A DNA stretch of 16,663 nt from Acetobacteraceae bacterium (GCA_003133265.1 PKWQ01000330.1:631-17293), one strand, 5' to 3'; counted from the first letter of the stretch, positions 7,084 through 14,205 are shown. Program-made: numbers and translations. Notes: generated by a model not told the origin, from the sequence alone.

Positions 7084-7821
7084 CTAGACCTCCGCCGCGC
7101 GGCGCGCTGCTGCTTCCTCGGCGCTGGCGATGCCGCCATGCGCGCCCGACCACGCCACCGGGTTGTCGAGGAATTTGCGCACCTCGGCCAGGGCGGCATC
7201 GGAGAAATACGGGCGGTCGCGGCAGGCCTCCAGCACGTCCCACCAGGTACACAGATGGTGCAGCGAGATGTCCATCTTCGCCAGCGTCTCGAAGGCGCCG
7301 GGGAAGACGCCGTAGAAGAACACCACGAAGGCATGGTTGACGATGGCGCCGGCATCGCGGAGCGCCTGGGCGAAACGGATCTTGGAGCCGCCGTCGGTGG
7401 TCAGATCCTCCACCAGCAGGGTGCGCTTGCCCTCCGGCACATCGCCTTCGATCAGAGCGTTGCGCCCGAACCCCTTGGGTTTCTTGCGAACATAGGCCAT
7501 TGGCGTGGCCATGCGGTCGGCGATCCAGGCGGCGAAGGGGATGCCCGCCGTTTCGCCGCCGGCCACCGCCTCGATGGTCTCGTAGCCGATATGGCGCTGG
7601 ATCTTCTCCACGCCGAGGTCGCAGATCTTCTTGCGCGCCTGCGGGAAATAGATGATGCGGCGGCAGTCGATATAGACCGGCGACTTCCAGCCGGAGGTGA
7701 AGGTGTAGGGCTCTTCCGGGCGGAAATTCACCGCCTTGATTTCCAACAGGATGCGCGCCGTGGTCAGCGCCGCGTCGCGATCCCATTCCGTCATGTGCGA
7801 TCCGGTTGCCTGCTTGGCCAT
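7084..7821 (-). CDS. pyrE: Orotate phosphoribosyltransferase PyrE
   Basis: A 245-residue protein. OPRTase converts orotate and PRPP to orotidine 5'-phosphate in de novo pyrimidine synthesis in the cytoplasm. Visible motifs are FTSGWKSPVYIDCRRII near residues 41-57, the lysine-containing catalytic loop AYVRKKPKGFGRN (109-121), and the PRPP-binding signature TLLVEDLTTDGGSK (134-147). It is longer than the roughly 210-residue enterobacterial enzyme because of a C-terminal helical extension, which I believe is usual for the alphaproteobacterial branch. The ATG at 7821 follows GGGGTGAG at good spacing; an internal ATG at 7794 (MTEWDRDAAL) is an alternative. It is divergent from the tartrate/malate dehydrogenase gene, and the shared 159-bp region carries a palindrome (7856-7871) and phased repeats (7890-7937). 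Confidence 0.95.
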   Translation of the reverse strand: MAKQATGSHMTEWDRDAALTTARILLEIKAVNFRPEEPYTFTSGWKSPVYIDCRRIIYFPQARKKICDLGVEKIQRHIGYETIEAVAGGETAGIPFAAWIADRMATPMAYVRKKPKGFGRNALIEGDVPEGKRTLLVEDLTTDGGSKIRFAQALRDAGAIVNHAFVVFFYGVFPGAFETLAKMDISLHHLCTWWDVLEACRDRPYFSDAALAEVRKFLDNPVAWSGAHGGIASAEEAAARRAAEV

Positions 7822-7855
7822 GTCAACTCACCCCTGCAAATCCTGCCGGCTTCCT

Positions 7856-7871
7856 AGCCGCCTTGGCGGCT
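7856..7871. repeat. 7-bp inverted repeat in pyrE leader
   Basis: AGCCGCC-TT-GGCGGCT forms a nearly perfect 16-bp palindrome 35 nt upstream of the pyrE start. It could be an operator or a small leader hairpin. It has no U-tract in the pyrE direction, so a classical attenuator is not supported. Confidence 0.4.
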
Positions 7872-7889
7872 TGCGTCCACGCCCAGACC

Positions 7890-7937
7890 CTGCATGAAAG
7901 CTGGGCCTTGTGTGAAGGCCGGGCCTTGCATGAAGCA
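7890..7937. repeat. Three direct repeats phased at 18 bp in the pyrE/dehydrogenase divergent region
   Basis: The 12-mers CTGCATGAAAGC (7890), TTGTGTGAAGGC (7908) and TTGCATGAAGCA (7926) recur every 18 bp, separated by TGGGCC and CGGGCC. They lie 44-91 nt upstream of the dehydrogenase ATG. Regular phasing suggests a multi-site operator or a recent tandem duplication. No known regulator motif was recognised. Confidence 0.5.
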
Positions 7938-7980
7938 TCTGGCAGCGGCACCGTGCCCGCACAGTAGGAGAGGAAGCCCC

Positions 7981-9051
7981 ATGAGCAAGACTTACCGGAT
8001 CGCGGTGATCCCTGGCGACGGCATCGGCAAGGAAACCGTACCCGAATCGCTGCGCGTACTGGATGCCGCCGCGCGCCGCTTCAATTTCTCTCTCAAGCTC
8101 GACGAGTACGACTGGTCCTGCGAGACCTATAAGAAGACCGGGGCGATGATGCCGGCGGACGGGATGGACCGGCTGAAGGAAGCCGACTCGATCCTGCTCG
8201 GCGCCGTCGGCTTTCCGGGCGTGCCGGACCATGTCTCGCTCTGGGGCCTGCTGATCCCGATCCGCCGGGGCTTCGACCAGTACGTGAACCTGCGGCCCTG
8301 CAAGCTGATGCCGGGCGTGCGCACCCCGCTGGCCAACCGCACCGAGGCCGACATCGATTTCTACGTGGTGCGCGAGAACACCGAGGGCGAATACTCCTCG
8401 GTCGGCGGACGGATGTTCGAGGGGACGGACCGCGAGTTCGTCACCCAGCAGAGCGTGTTCACCCGCATCGGCACGGATCGCATCCTGAAATTCGCCTTCG
8501 AGCTGGCGATGACGCGGCCGAAGAAGCACCTGACCTCGGCCACCAAGTCGAACGGCATCATCCATACGATGCCCTATTGGGACGAGCGGTTTGCTGAAAT
8601 GGCAAAGGCTTATCCGGAAATTCGCATAGATCAGTTCCACGTCGACATCCTGTGCGCGCATTTCGTGCAGCATCCGGACTGGTTCGACGTGGTGGTCGGC
8701 TCCAACCTGTTCGGCGACATCCTGTCCGACCTCGGGCCCGCCGTTGCCGGCTCCATCGGCATCGCGGCGAGCGCCAACATCAACCCCGAGGGCGTGTTCC
8801 CCTCGATGTTCGAGCCGGTACACGGCTCGGCGCCGGACATCGCCGGCAAGCATATCTGCAACCCGATCGGGCAGATCTGGTCCGCCGGGATGATGCTGGA
8901 GCATCTCGGCGAGCGCGAGGCCGGCCAGGCGATCGTCGGCGCGATCGAGACGCTGCTGCGCGAGAGCGGCCCGCGCACCCGCGACATGGGCGGGCAGGCC
9001 GGCACCGCGGATGTCGGTCGGGTGCTGGCGGAAATCGTCGCCGCCGGCTGA
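7981..9051 (+). CDS. Tartrate dehydrogenase/D-malate dehydrogenase (decarboxylating), isopropylmalate-dehydrogenase family
   Basis: A 356-residue NAD-dependent beta-decarboxylating dehydrogenase. It opens with YRIAVIPGDGIGKETVPE and carries the family's active-site set: NLRPCKLMPGV (substrate arginine, about 103-113), VVRENTEGEYSSVGG with Tyr138, Lys189 in SATKSNG, and the metal-binding aspartates D222, D246 and D250 (GSNLFGDILSDLGP). The NAD loop is EPVHGSAPDIAGK. The pattern NTEGEYSSVGGRMFEG and the length fit tartrate/D-malate dehydrogenases (TtuC/DmlA) better than LeuB or isocitrate dehydrogenase; they oxidise tartrate or D-malate in the cytoplasm. The start was chosen for the AGGAGAGGA just upstream. 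The frame is open further 5' but that part is the repeat region. It is a single gene divergent from pyrE. Confidence 0.9.
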   Translation: MSKTYRIAVIPGDGIGKETVPESLRVLDAAARRFNFSLKLDEYDWSCETYKKTGAMMPADGMDRLKEADSILLGAVGFPGVPDHVSLWGLLIPIRRGFDQYVNLRPCKLMPGVRTPLANRTEADIDFYVVRENTEGEYSSVGGRMFEGTDREFVTQQSVFTRIGTDRILKFAFELAMTRPKKHLTSATKSNGIIHTMPYWDERFAEMAKAYPEIRIDQFHVDILCAHFVQHPDWFDVVVGSNLFGDILSDLGPAVAGSIGIAASANINPEGVFPSMFEPVHGSAPDIAGKHICNPIGQIWSAGMMLEHLGEREAGQAIVGAIETLLRESGPRTRDMGGQAGTADVGRVLAEIVAAG

Positions 9052-9094
9052 TTTTTCCCGGCATATGTGCGGCGCGCGTATGCAGAGGTTGCGA

Positions 9095-9108
9095 CCCGGG
9101 AAACCGGG
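9095..9108. terminator. Small GNRA hairpin after the dehydrogenase gene
   Basis: CCCGG-GAAA-CCGGG forms a 5-bp stem with a GNRA loop 44 nt past the dehydrogenase stop. No U-run follows. It may be a weak terminator or a 3' end stabiliser. It also lies within the promoter region of the next small gene. Confidence 0.35.
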
Positions 9109-9162
9109 CCGTAATCTGCGTTTCGTGTTGCGACAATTTCGCAATTAGGAGCGTGCCTGACA

Positions 9163-9399
9163 ATGGGTCACGAGAGCCAGATCGCCCGCCGTTGCGAACG
9201 TGCCGTGGTCACAGCGTATCGCGATCTGCGCCAGCTCGGCACCGACGATATGGCGGCCTACACCGCCTGCACCACGCTGTATCGCATCCACCACCCGGAA
9301 GCCTCGCTGAACGAAGCCCGCCGGCTGGTGGCGGAATGGATCGATCATCACGTGATCCGCGCCGAGAGCGGGTCGGGGGCGGAATGCGCGCTCAGCTGA
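9163..9399 (+). CDS. Small conserved-looking hypothetical protein (78 residues)
   Basis: I do not recognise a named family. The protein MGHESQIARRCERAVVTAYRDL...ECALS is predicted to be mostly helical, soluble and without signal or membrane segment. It contains a histidine pair at YRIHHPEAS and another at WIDHHVI, with one cysteine in each third. The start is supported by AGGAG (9147-9151) 11 nt upstream. A TTGCG-N7-CGCAA inverted repeat (9128-9144) sits directly before that ribosome site and may be an operator or leader hairpin. It stands alone between the dehydrogenase gene and a convergent racemase gene. Its codon usage matches its neighbours, which favours a real gene over a random frame. 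Confidence 0.65.
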   Translation: MGHESQIARRCERAVVTAYRDLRQLGTDDMAAYTACTTLYRIHHPEASLNEARRLVAEWIDHHVIRAESGSGAECALS

Positions 9400-9419
9400 G
9401 CGGGGCGACCTAGCCCCGC
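9400..9419. terminator. Candidate bidirectional terminator between convergent genes
   Basis: GCGGGGC-GACCTA-GCCCCGC makes a 7-bp GC-rich stem with a 6-nt loop, starting right after the small hypothetical gene's stop. The racemase stop codon (9410-9412) is in the loop. A second palindrome, CGCTCAGCTGAGCG (9389-9402), overlaps the left arm, so the two could be alternative structures. No U-tract is present. Confidence 0.45.
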
Positions 9420-10129
9420 GCCCAGCCGATCGCCGCGCGCGCCAGCGCGTCGATGGTATCGACCAGCTTCACCCCGAGCGTTTCGTGCGGTCCCGCCTGA
9501 ATCCCCAAGGGGATTTCTGTGCAGCCCAGCACCACCGCGCCGGCACCGCGCGCGGCGAGGCTTTGCGCCACGTCGGCAAGCGGCGCGTAGGCCTCCGCCA
9601 CCCGGTTGGCTTTCACCAGGGCGATGGCGGGGCTGACCTTGCGGTCCATTTCCTCCTGGCTCGGGGTGATGCAGGTCCAGCCGCGATGCTCCAGCCTGGT
9701 CTGGTAGAGCCGCATATCGAGCGTCGCCTGGGTGCCCATCAGCCCGATCGTGCCGCCGGTGATGCCGGTGCGCGCGAGGTCGGTCGCGGCGGCGTCGACG
9801 ATATGCAGGATCGGCATGCCGGCTTCGGCAAGCATTTCCTCGTACCAGCCATGCGCGGTGTTGCAGGGAATGGCGATGGCGCCGCAGCCGGCCTGCTTCA
9901 GGCCGCGGATGCCGCGCAGCAGCCAGGGCAGCGGATCGGCGCCGCCCGAGAGCTTGCCCCGGGTACGGTCGGGCACGCGCGGATCGGACCAGAGCACGGC
10001 GGGGATATGGTCCTGGTCGCGCTCAGCCGGCGTCAGCAATGTCAGCCGGGCCATGAAGTGCGCACTCGCCAGCGGCCCCATGCCGCCCAGCACGCCCAAT
10101 ATCTTCTCGCCGCGCTCGCTCATGCCCAT
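9410..10129 (-). CDS. Aspartate/glutamate racemase family protein
   Basis: A 239-residue protein. It has the racemase architecture of two similar halves, each giving one catalytic cysteine: IAIPCNTAHGWYE (Cys89) and VVLGCTEIPLGI (Cys203). The N-terminal strand is ILGVLGGMGPLASAHFMARL. Such PLP-independent enzymes interconvert L- and D-aspartate, glutamate or related amino acids by two-base chemistry in the cytoplasm. The GGMGPLAS start and PCNTAH motif resemble aspartate racemases more than MurI glutamate racemase, but substrate is an inference. The start at 10129 has AGGAG 5 nt upstream; the next ATG at 10123 would have 11 nt. It is divergent from the glycerophosphodiesterase gene with a 73-nt gap. 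Confidence 0.9.
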   Translation of the reverse strand: MGMSERGEKILGVLGGMGPLASAHFMARLTLLTPAERDQDHIPAVLWSDPRVPDRTRGKLSGGADPLPWLLRGIRGLKQAGCGAIAIPCNTAHGWYEEMLAEAGMPILHIVDAAATDLARTGITGGTIGLMGTQATLDMRLYQTRLEHRGWTCITPSQEEMDRKVSPAIALVKANRVAEAYAPLADVAQSLAARGAGAVVLGCTEIPLGIQAGPHETLGVKLVDTIDALARAAIGWARG

Positions 10130-10202
10130 CGTCGCTCCTGTTGTCCTCGGGCGCAGAATGTGCCGCAACTTCCACTCGTCACAAGGGCGGCGAAGAAGGG
10201 AC

Positions 10203-11093
10203 ATGACACAGCCATTCGATTTGCAGGGCCATCGCGGGGCGCGCGGGCTGTTTGCGGAGAACACGCTGGAGGGGTTCCGCCGCACGCTCGCGCTCGGGGT
10301 GGCGGCGATCGAGATCGATGTGGCGATGACCGCGGACAATGTGCTGGTGCTCAGCCACGATCCCGCGCTCAACCCGGACATCACCCGCGATGCCGGCGGA
10401 CGGTGGCTTGACGGGCAACGGCCGCTGATCCGCACGCTGCCGGCGGCCGCGCTGGCCATCTACGATGTCGGGCGCATCCGCCCTGCCAGCGCCTATGCAG
10501 CGCTGTATCCGGAGCAGGCGCCGATCGACGGCGCGCGCATCCCGACATTCGCCGAGGCGCTGCGCCTCGACCCGGCTGCGCGCTTCACGGTGGAGATCAA
10601 GAGCTTCCCCGATCATCCCGCGTGGACCGCCGCGCCGGAAGCGATGGCGGAGGCGGTGGCTGCCGTGGCGGATGCGGCGGGGGCGGCATCGCGCATCGTG
10701 GTGCAGTCGTTCGACTGGCGCGGCCCCCGGCATCTGCGGCGTCTCCGGTCCGATCTGGCCTATGCCTGGCTCACGTCCGCGCAGACGGTGGCGGCGGCGC
10801 GGCTATGGTGGGGCGGACCGGCGCCGGAGGATTTCGGCGGATCGGTGCCGCGCGCGGTCGCGGCCGAGGGCGGGTCGATCTGGGCGCCCGCGTTCGCCGA
10901 CCTGACGCAGGCAAGCCTTGCTGAAGCGCACGGTCTCGGGCTGCGGGTGGTGCCCTGGACGGTGAACCTGCCCGAGGACATGCGCCGGCTGCTGCGCTGG
11001 GGCGTGGACGGCATGATCACCGACCGGCCGGATCTGGCGCGCCGGTGCGTCGCCGAGGCGGGGCTCGGTCTGCCGCCGTCTAAGGTGGACTGA
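10203..11093 (+). CDS. Glycerophosphodiester phosphodiesterase family protein
   Basis: A 296-residue protein of the GDPD TIM-barrel family, which hydrolyses glycerophosphodiesters to glycerol-3-phosphate and an alcohol. It shows the catalytic and metal set: QGHRGARGLFAENTLEGF (His10, Arg11, Glu19, Asn20), IEIDVAMTADNVLVLSHDPAL (Glu37, Asp39, His52), VEIKSFP, and the C-terminal VVPWTVNLPEDMRRLLRWGVDGMITDRPD. No signal peptide is visible, so it should act in the cytoplasm. AAGGG lies just before the ATG at 10203. Its last 14 bases overlap the end of the opposing 209-residue hypothetical gene. Whether it uses phospholipid-derived diesters or others cannot be told. Confidence 0.93.
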   Translation: MTQPFDLQGHRGARGLFAENTLEGFRRTLALGVAAIEIDVAMTADNVLVLSHDPALNPDITRDAGGRWLDGQRPLIRTLPAAALAIYDVGRIRPASAYAALYPEQAPIDGARIPTFAEALRLDPAARFTVEIKSFPDHPAWTAAPEAMAEAVAAVADAAGAASRIVVQSFDWRGPRHLRRLRSDLAYAWLTSAQTVAAARLWWGGPAPEDFGGSVPRAVAAEGGSIWAPAFADLTQASLAEAHGLGLRVVPWTVNLPEDMRRLLRWGVDGMITDRPDLARRCVAEAGLGLPPSKVD

Positions 11094-11709
11094 GAAAGTT
11101 CGCGCTGACGGCGGCGCGCGAGAGCAGGGCTTGCAGGGCCGGGTCCTTGTCGCCGTCTTCCACGATCAGGCTTTCCATCGGCACGAAATATTCGTGCGGA
11201 TGCGGCACCTGGCTTTCGCTGAAGCCGCGATAGTGGCGCGGTTTCAGCCCGTACAGCACGCGGACGTCGCGCACCGGCAGGATGAGGGACGAAATGGGTA
11301 CGGCCCGCAGCAGGCCCGTCGCCTGCCAGCGTGCCAGAGGTTCGCCGGGCGTGACCGGGGCGAGCAGCCAGGGCACCGGGCAGACGGCGAGCAGCGAATG
11401 CGTGCTGGGCGCGAAGCGCGATCGCTTGTCGAGCAGATTGGGCAGCGAGCCGCAGGCCTCGACGGCCAGGATGTCGACGAAAGGCTCCGCCGGCGTGCCG
11501 CCGAAATTGAGCCACAGCCCGTCCGGCAGGGTACGCAGCCGGTTGCTGCCGGGCAGCTTCAGGAACGGGTTGTGTAAATCCAGATCCGCCGGCCGGCCGC
11601 GCAACCAGGCGTTGTGCCCCTTGCCGCGATCGCCGAGCCCAGGCGGACGCTGCGGCCATGTCTTCAATCGGGCTCTGACCAATGCATCCAGTGATTCGTA
11701 GCGACGCAT
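11080..11709 (-). CDS. Hypothetical protein (209 residues), no recognised family
   Basis: I do not recognise this protein. It begins MRRYESLDALVRARLKTWPQRPPG and has no signal peptide or obvious membrane helix. Distinct segments are LPDGLWLNFGG, VDILAVEACGSLPNLLDKRSRFAPSTHSLLAVCPVPWLLAPV and the histidine-rich KPRHYRGFSESQVPHPHEYFVPMESL. It reads like a compact globular protein with many aromatic and proline residues. The ATG at 11709 has GGAGGGG upstream at suitable spacing. Its 3' end overlaps the convergent phosphodiesterase gene by 14 nt. GC content drops sharply immediately upstream of its start, so its promoter lies in unusual sequence that includes a 26-bp palindrome (11739-11764). Confidence 0.75.
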   Translation of the reverse strand: MRRYESLDALVRARLKTWPQRPPGLGDRGKGHNAWLRGRPADLDLHNPFLKLPGSNRLRTLPDGLWLNFGGTPAEPFVDILAVEACGSLPNLLDKRSRFAPSTHSLLAVCPVPWLLAPVTPGEPLARWQATGLLRAVPISSLILPVRDVRVLYGLKPRHYRGFSESQVPHPHEYFVPMESLIVEDGDKDPALQALLSRAAVSANFLSPP

Positions 11710-12114
11710 GCTATTCCCCTCCGGTTTCCGCGGCCATAATCACTCAACCTATGGGTGTAGTGATAAAGGGTATTTAGAAGATTTGGAAGTGGTTAATCAA
11801 CTTAAAGTAGCAAAACGTTTTATAACTCTACTCATACGGGTTGTTTGCCTAATGATTCCTGTTTTGTTCTATTGCTACGGACGCCATTCAGGTTGCGCTG
11901 CTGTGTTTGGCAGGTTCTGGTTTCGGATTGATTTTTGAATCATCGGAATCACTTAGCGGGTATATTTAATGCTGTTCAATAACATCCTGTATATAAAACC
12001 ATCCACGGTCAAATGTGGATGAATTTGCAATGAATTGGGGCAAGGAATACGCCGCAAGCGGGGCTGGCGGCGTTGGGACGGTTCTTGCGGGCAGGCCGGC
12101 GGACAAACGCGGCG
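11710..12114. other. AT-rich gene-free region upstream of the 209-residue hypothetical gene
   Basis: About 400 bases without a supported gene; from about 11736 to 12050 the DNA is clearly AT-rich, unlike the rest of the window. A 76-codon plus-strand frame (11708-11938) has one hydrophobic stretch but no ribosome site and is not called. Minus-strand frames are all short. Structures present are the 26-bp palindrome (11739-11764), a TGATT-TTTG-AATCA hairpin near 11929, and CATCCAC-N8-GTGGATG (12000-12021). It must contain the promoter of the 209-residue gene. It could also be a remnant of transferred DNA or host an unannotated small RNA. Confidence 0.6.
11739..11764. promoter_or_regulatory. 26-bp imperfect palindrome, candidate operator
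   Basis: Arms ATCACT and AGTGAT are perfect inverted repeats, with inner ACC and GGT also pairing around a TATG centre. It lies 30-55 nt upstream of the start of the 209-residue hypothetical gene, where a repressor would act on its promoter or leader. There is no matching regulator gene nearby. Confidence 0.4.
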
Positions 12115-12143
12115 GCCCGGAGAGGAAAGCAGCCTCTCCGGGC
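12115..12143 (-). terminator. Rho-independent-like terminator of gltA
   Basis: A perfect 11-bp stem (GCCCGGAGAGG with CCTCTCCGGGC) and 7-nt loop lies 14 nt downstream of the gltA stop on the minus strand. The following bases contain only a short T-rich patch (GTTTGTC), but stem strength and position make it the likely end of the gltA transcript. Confidence 0.75.
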
Positions 12144-12157
12144 GCGGTCGCTCTCCG

Positions 12158-13465
12158 TCAGCCGCGCTGGGCCAGCGGTACGTAGTCGCGCTTGGCGGCG
12201 CCGGTGTAGATCTGCCGGGGCCGGCCGATGCGCTGCTCCGGGTCCTCGATCATCTCCTGCCACTGGCTGATCCAGCCCACGGTGCGGGCCACGGCGAACA
12301 GCGCGGTGAACATCGACAGCGGGAAGCCCATCGCCTTCAGGATGATGCCCGAATAGAAATCGACGTTCGGGTACAGCTTGCGATCGACGAAATACCGATC
12401 GTTCAGCGCGATCTTCTCCAGCTCGATCGCCAAATCCAGCAGCGGGTCGTCCTTGATGCCGAGTTCGCGCAGTACCTGATGGCAGGTAGCCTGCATGATC
12501 TTCGCGCGCGGGTCGTAGTTCTTGTAGACCCGGTGGCCGAAGCCCATCAGCTTCACCTTGCTGTTCTTGTCCTTCACCTGCTCCAGGAAGGTCGGGATGT
12601 TCTTCACATGCCCGATCTCGCCCAGCATGTGCAGCACCGCTTCGTTGGCGCCGCCATGCGAGGGGCCCCACAGGCTGGCGATGCCGGCGGCGATGCAGGC
12701 GAACGGATTGGCGCCGGTGGAGCCGGCCAGACGCACGGTGGAGGTGGAGGCATTCTGCTCGTGATCGGCGTGCAGGATCATGATCAGGTCCATGGCCCGC
12801 GCCAGGATCGGATTGACATGGTAGGGCTCGGCCGGCACCGCGTTGAACATATAGAGGAAGTTCTCGGCATACCCGAGGTTGTTCTGCGGATACATGAACG
12901 GCTGGCCGATATTGTACTTGTGGGCCCAGGCGGCGATCGTCGGCACCTTCGCGATCAGGCGGAAGGCGCTGATCCGGCGATGCTCGGGGTTCGTGATGTC
13001 CAGGCTGTCGTGATAGAATGCCGACAGGGCGCCGACCACGCCGCACATCACCGCCATCGGGTGCGCGTCGCGCCGGAAGCCGTTGTAGAAGGTGCGTAGC
13101 TGCTCGTGCAGCATGGTGTGGCGCAGCACGCCATCCTCGAAGTCCTTGGACTCCGCGGTAGTCGGCAGTTCGCCGTTCAGCAGCAGATAGGCGACTTCCA
13201 GGAAGGTCGATTTCTCGGCCAGCTGCTCGATCGGATAGCCCCGGTACAACAGCACGCCTTCGTCGCCGTCGATGTAGGTGATCTTGCTTTCACACGATGC
13301 GGTGGCGCCGTAGCCGGGATCGAAGGTGAAGATCCCCAGATCGTTGTAGATCTTCCGGATATCGGCCACCGCCGGACCGAGCGTGCCCTGGATCAGGGGC
13401 AGTTTGGAGGATTTGTTCGACCCATCCAACGTGATGGTGAGGGACCCGTTTGCCGTGGCGCTCAT
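12158..13465 (-). CDS. gltA: Citrate synthase (type II, GltA)
   Basis: A 435-residue protein, typical length for hexameric type II bacterial citrate synthase, which condenses oxaloacetate and acetyl-CoA to citrate as the entry step of the TCA cycle. Motifs include an N-terminal domain starting LTITLDGSNKSSKLPLIQGTLGP, FTFDPGYGATASCESKITYIDGDEGVLLYRGYPIEQLAE, the histidine regions MILHADHEQNASTSTVRL and WGPSHGGANEAVLHML, the catalytic MGFGHRVYKNYDPRA, and NVDFYSGI bearing the catalytic aspartate. GAAGGA sits about 7 nt before the ATG. It is monocistronic, with its own leader (13466-13632) that contains a hairpin at 13519-13544 and a possible CATAAT -10 box near 13567-13572 (minus strand). Confidence 0.98.
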   Translation of the reverse strand: MSATANGSLTITLDGSNKSSKLPLIQGTLGPAVADIRKIYNDLGIFTFDPGYGATASCESKITYIDGDEGVLLYRGYPIEQLAEKSTFLEVAYLLLNGELPTTAESKDFEDGVLRHTMLHEQLRTFYNGFRRDAHPMAVMCGVVGALSAFYHDSLDITNPEHRRISAFRLIAKVPTIAAWAHKYNIGQPFMYPQNNLGYAENFLYMFNAVPAEPYHVNPILARAMDLIMILHADHEQNASTSTVRLAGSTGANPFACIAAGIASLWGPSHGGANEAVLHMLGEIGHVKNIPTFLEQVKDKNSKVKLMGFGHRVYKNYDPRAKIMQATCHQVLRELGIKDDPLLDLAIELEKIALNDRYFVDRKLYPNVDFYSGIILKAMGFPLSMFTALFAVARTVGWISQWQEMIEDPEQRIGRPRQIYTGAAKRDYVPLAQRG

Positions 13466-13518
13466 GCGTGTTTCCTTCGATATTGTGTCGGCTGGCGCCG
13501 GCAGGTGAGTGGGTTCTC

Positions 13519-13544
13519 GCTTGGCGAGCCGTTCTCCGCCAAGC
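13519..13544 (-). promoter_or_regulatory. Hairpin in gltA leader / upstream gene 3' end
   Basis: GCTTGGCG and CGCCAAGC form a perfect 8-bp stem with a 10-nt loop 54 nt upstream of gltA. Inner GAG/CTC could extend it past a one-base bulge. It lies 89 nt after the stop of the nuclease-like gene on the same strand. It could terminate that gene or sit in the gltA 5' leader. No U-tract decides between these. Confidence 0.4.
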
Positions 13545-13632
13545 CTGGATCAAGACTCGCTGCAAAATTATGGCGGACTCACGCCGAGCGCAACCTTCGC
13601 GCTTGCAGCAATCATAATATCAGATGCGGGCG

Positions 13633-14205
13633 TTACCAAGTCACTGCGCCGGTGGCGCCCCACAGGCCACGCCCCTCGGCCCTGGCCAGCATTTCCTCGT
13701 GCTTCAGTCCCGGCAGGTCACGCCCCGCGCGTGCCCAGCCGCCGGCGACAAGGGCACGGTTCAGCTCGGTGCCGCTGGCTTCGCAGACCGCCAGAGCGCG
13801 GCCCATGCCGTCCCGCCCGCGCAACTCGCAGGCCACCTGGCCCTGGCGCACCAGCGCGGCGAGCGCCTCGGCCGACGCGGCGGCGCGGTCGAAACCGCCA
13901 CCATTCGGTTGCCGGCAGGTCTGACCGCGATCCGGCGTCTCGATGCCCAGGAGCCGCACCACGCGTTCGCGCAGGCGGAGCGTGCTGCCGTCGACCACGG
14001 CGATCTGCGCCGGTTCCGCCTCTAGCCGTCCCGGCGGCGGCGACGGGTGGTCGACTCCCGCGAATCCCCCGAAGGCGAACAGGCTGCTCAACAGCAGCGT
14101 GGCACAAGCGGCGAGCGCGAGCAGCCCGGCATACAGTCCGAGCGTCACCCGCCCACGCCGGGTGCGGGGAAGGGATGATCGAAAGATGCGGCGCGGGCGG
14201 CGCAT
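13633..14205 (-). CDS. Membrane-anchored staphylococcal nuclease (SNase)-like protein
   Basis: A 190-residue protein. It has an arginine-rich cytoplasmic N terminus, one membrane helix (about 20-46, VTLGLYAGLLALAACATLLLSSLFAF), then a proline-rich linker and an SNase-like OB fold from about 66: QIAVVDGSTLRLRERVVRLLGIETPDRGQTC, RDGMGRALAVCEASGTELNRALVAGGWARAG. The domain should face the periplasm. Catalytic arginines look retained (R84 and R136). The calcium-ligand positions differ: VDG-S where active enzymes have VDGD, and IETPD in place of the usual D-x-P-E. Activity is therefore uncertain. I chose ATG 14205 because it precedes the basic-plus-hydrophobic segment; its ribosome site is weak. 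An in-frame TTG at 14277 would add 24 residues. It stands alone between gltA and the CHAD operon. Confidence 0.8.
   Translation of the reverse strand: MRRPRRIFRSSLPRTRRGRVTLGLYAGLLALAACATLLLSSLFAFGGFAGVDHPSPPPGRLEAEPAQIAVVDGSTLRLRERVVRLLGIETPDRGQTCRQPNGGGFDRAAASAEALAALVRQGQVACELRGRDGMGRALAVCEASGTELNRALVAGGWARAGRDLPGLKHEEMLARAEGRGLWGATGAVTW

Noticed and set aside
5703..7355. A 550-codon open frame on the minus strand opposite the solute-binding protein gene
   Set aside because: It lies antisense to a gene with clear family motifs, is low-complexity (His/Arg/Gly/Leu rich) and crosses into pyrE. This is a usual shadow frame in GC-rich DNA.
7894..7980. An N-terminal extension of the tartrate dehydrogenase (MKAGPCVKAGPCMKHLAAA)
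   Set aside because: It is the translation of the 18-bp repeats, not conserved-looking. The MSKTYRIAVIPGDGIG start has a better ribosome site and fits the family.
11708..11938. A 76-codon plus-strand frame in the AT-rich region with a hydrophobic segment
   Set aside because: No ribosome site, its start overlaps the start of the opposing gene, and the N-terminal part is just the complement of that gene's ribosome site. It may still be a remnant, but evidence is too weak.
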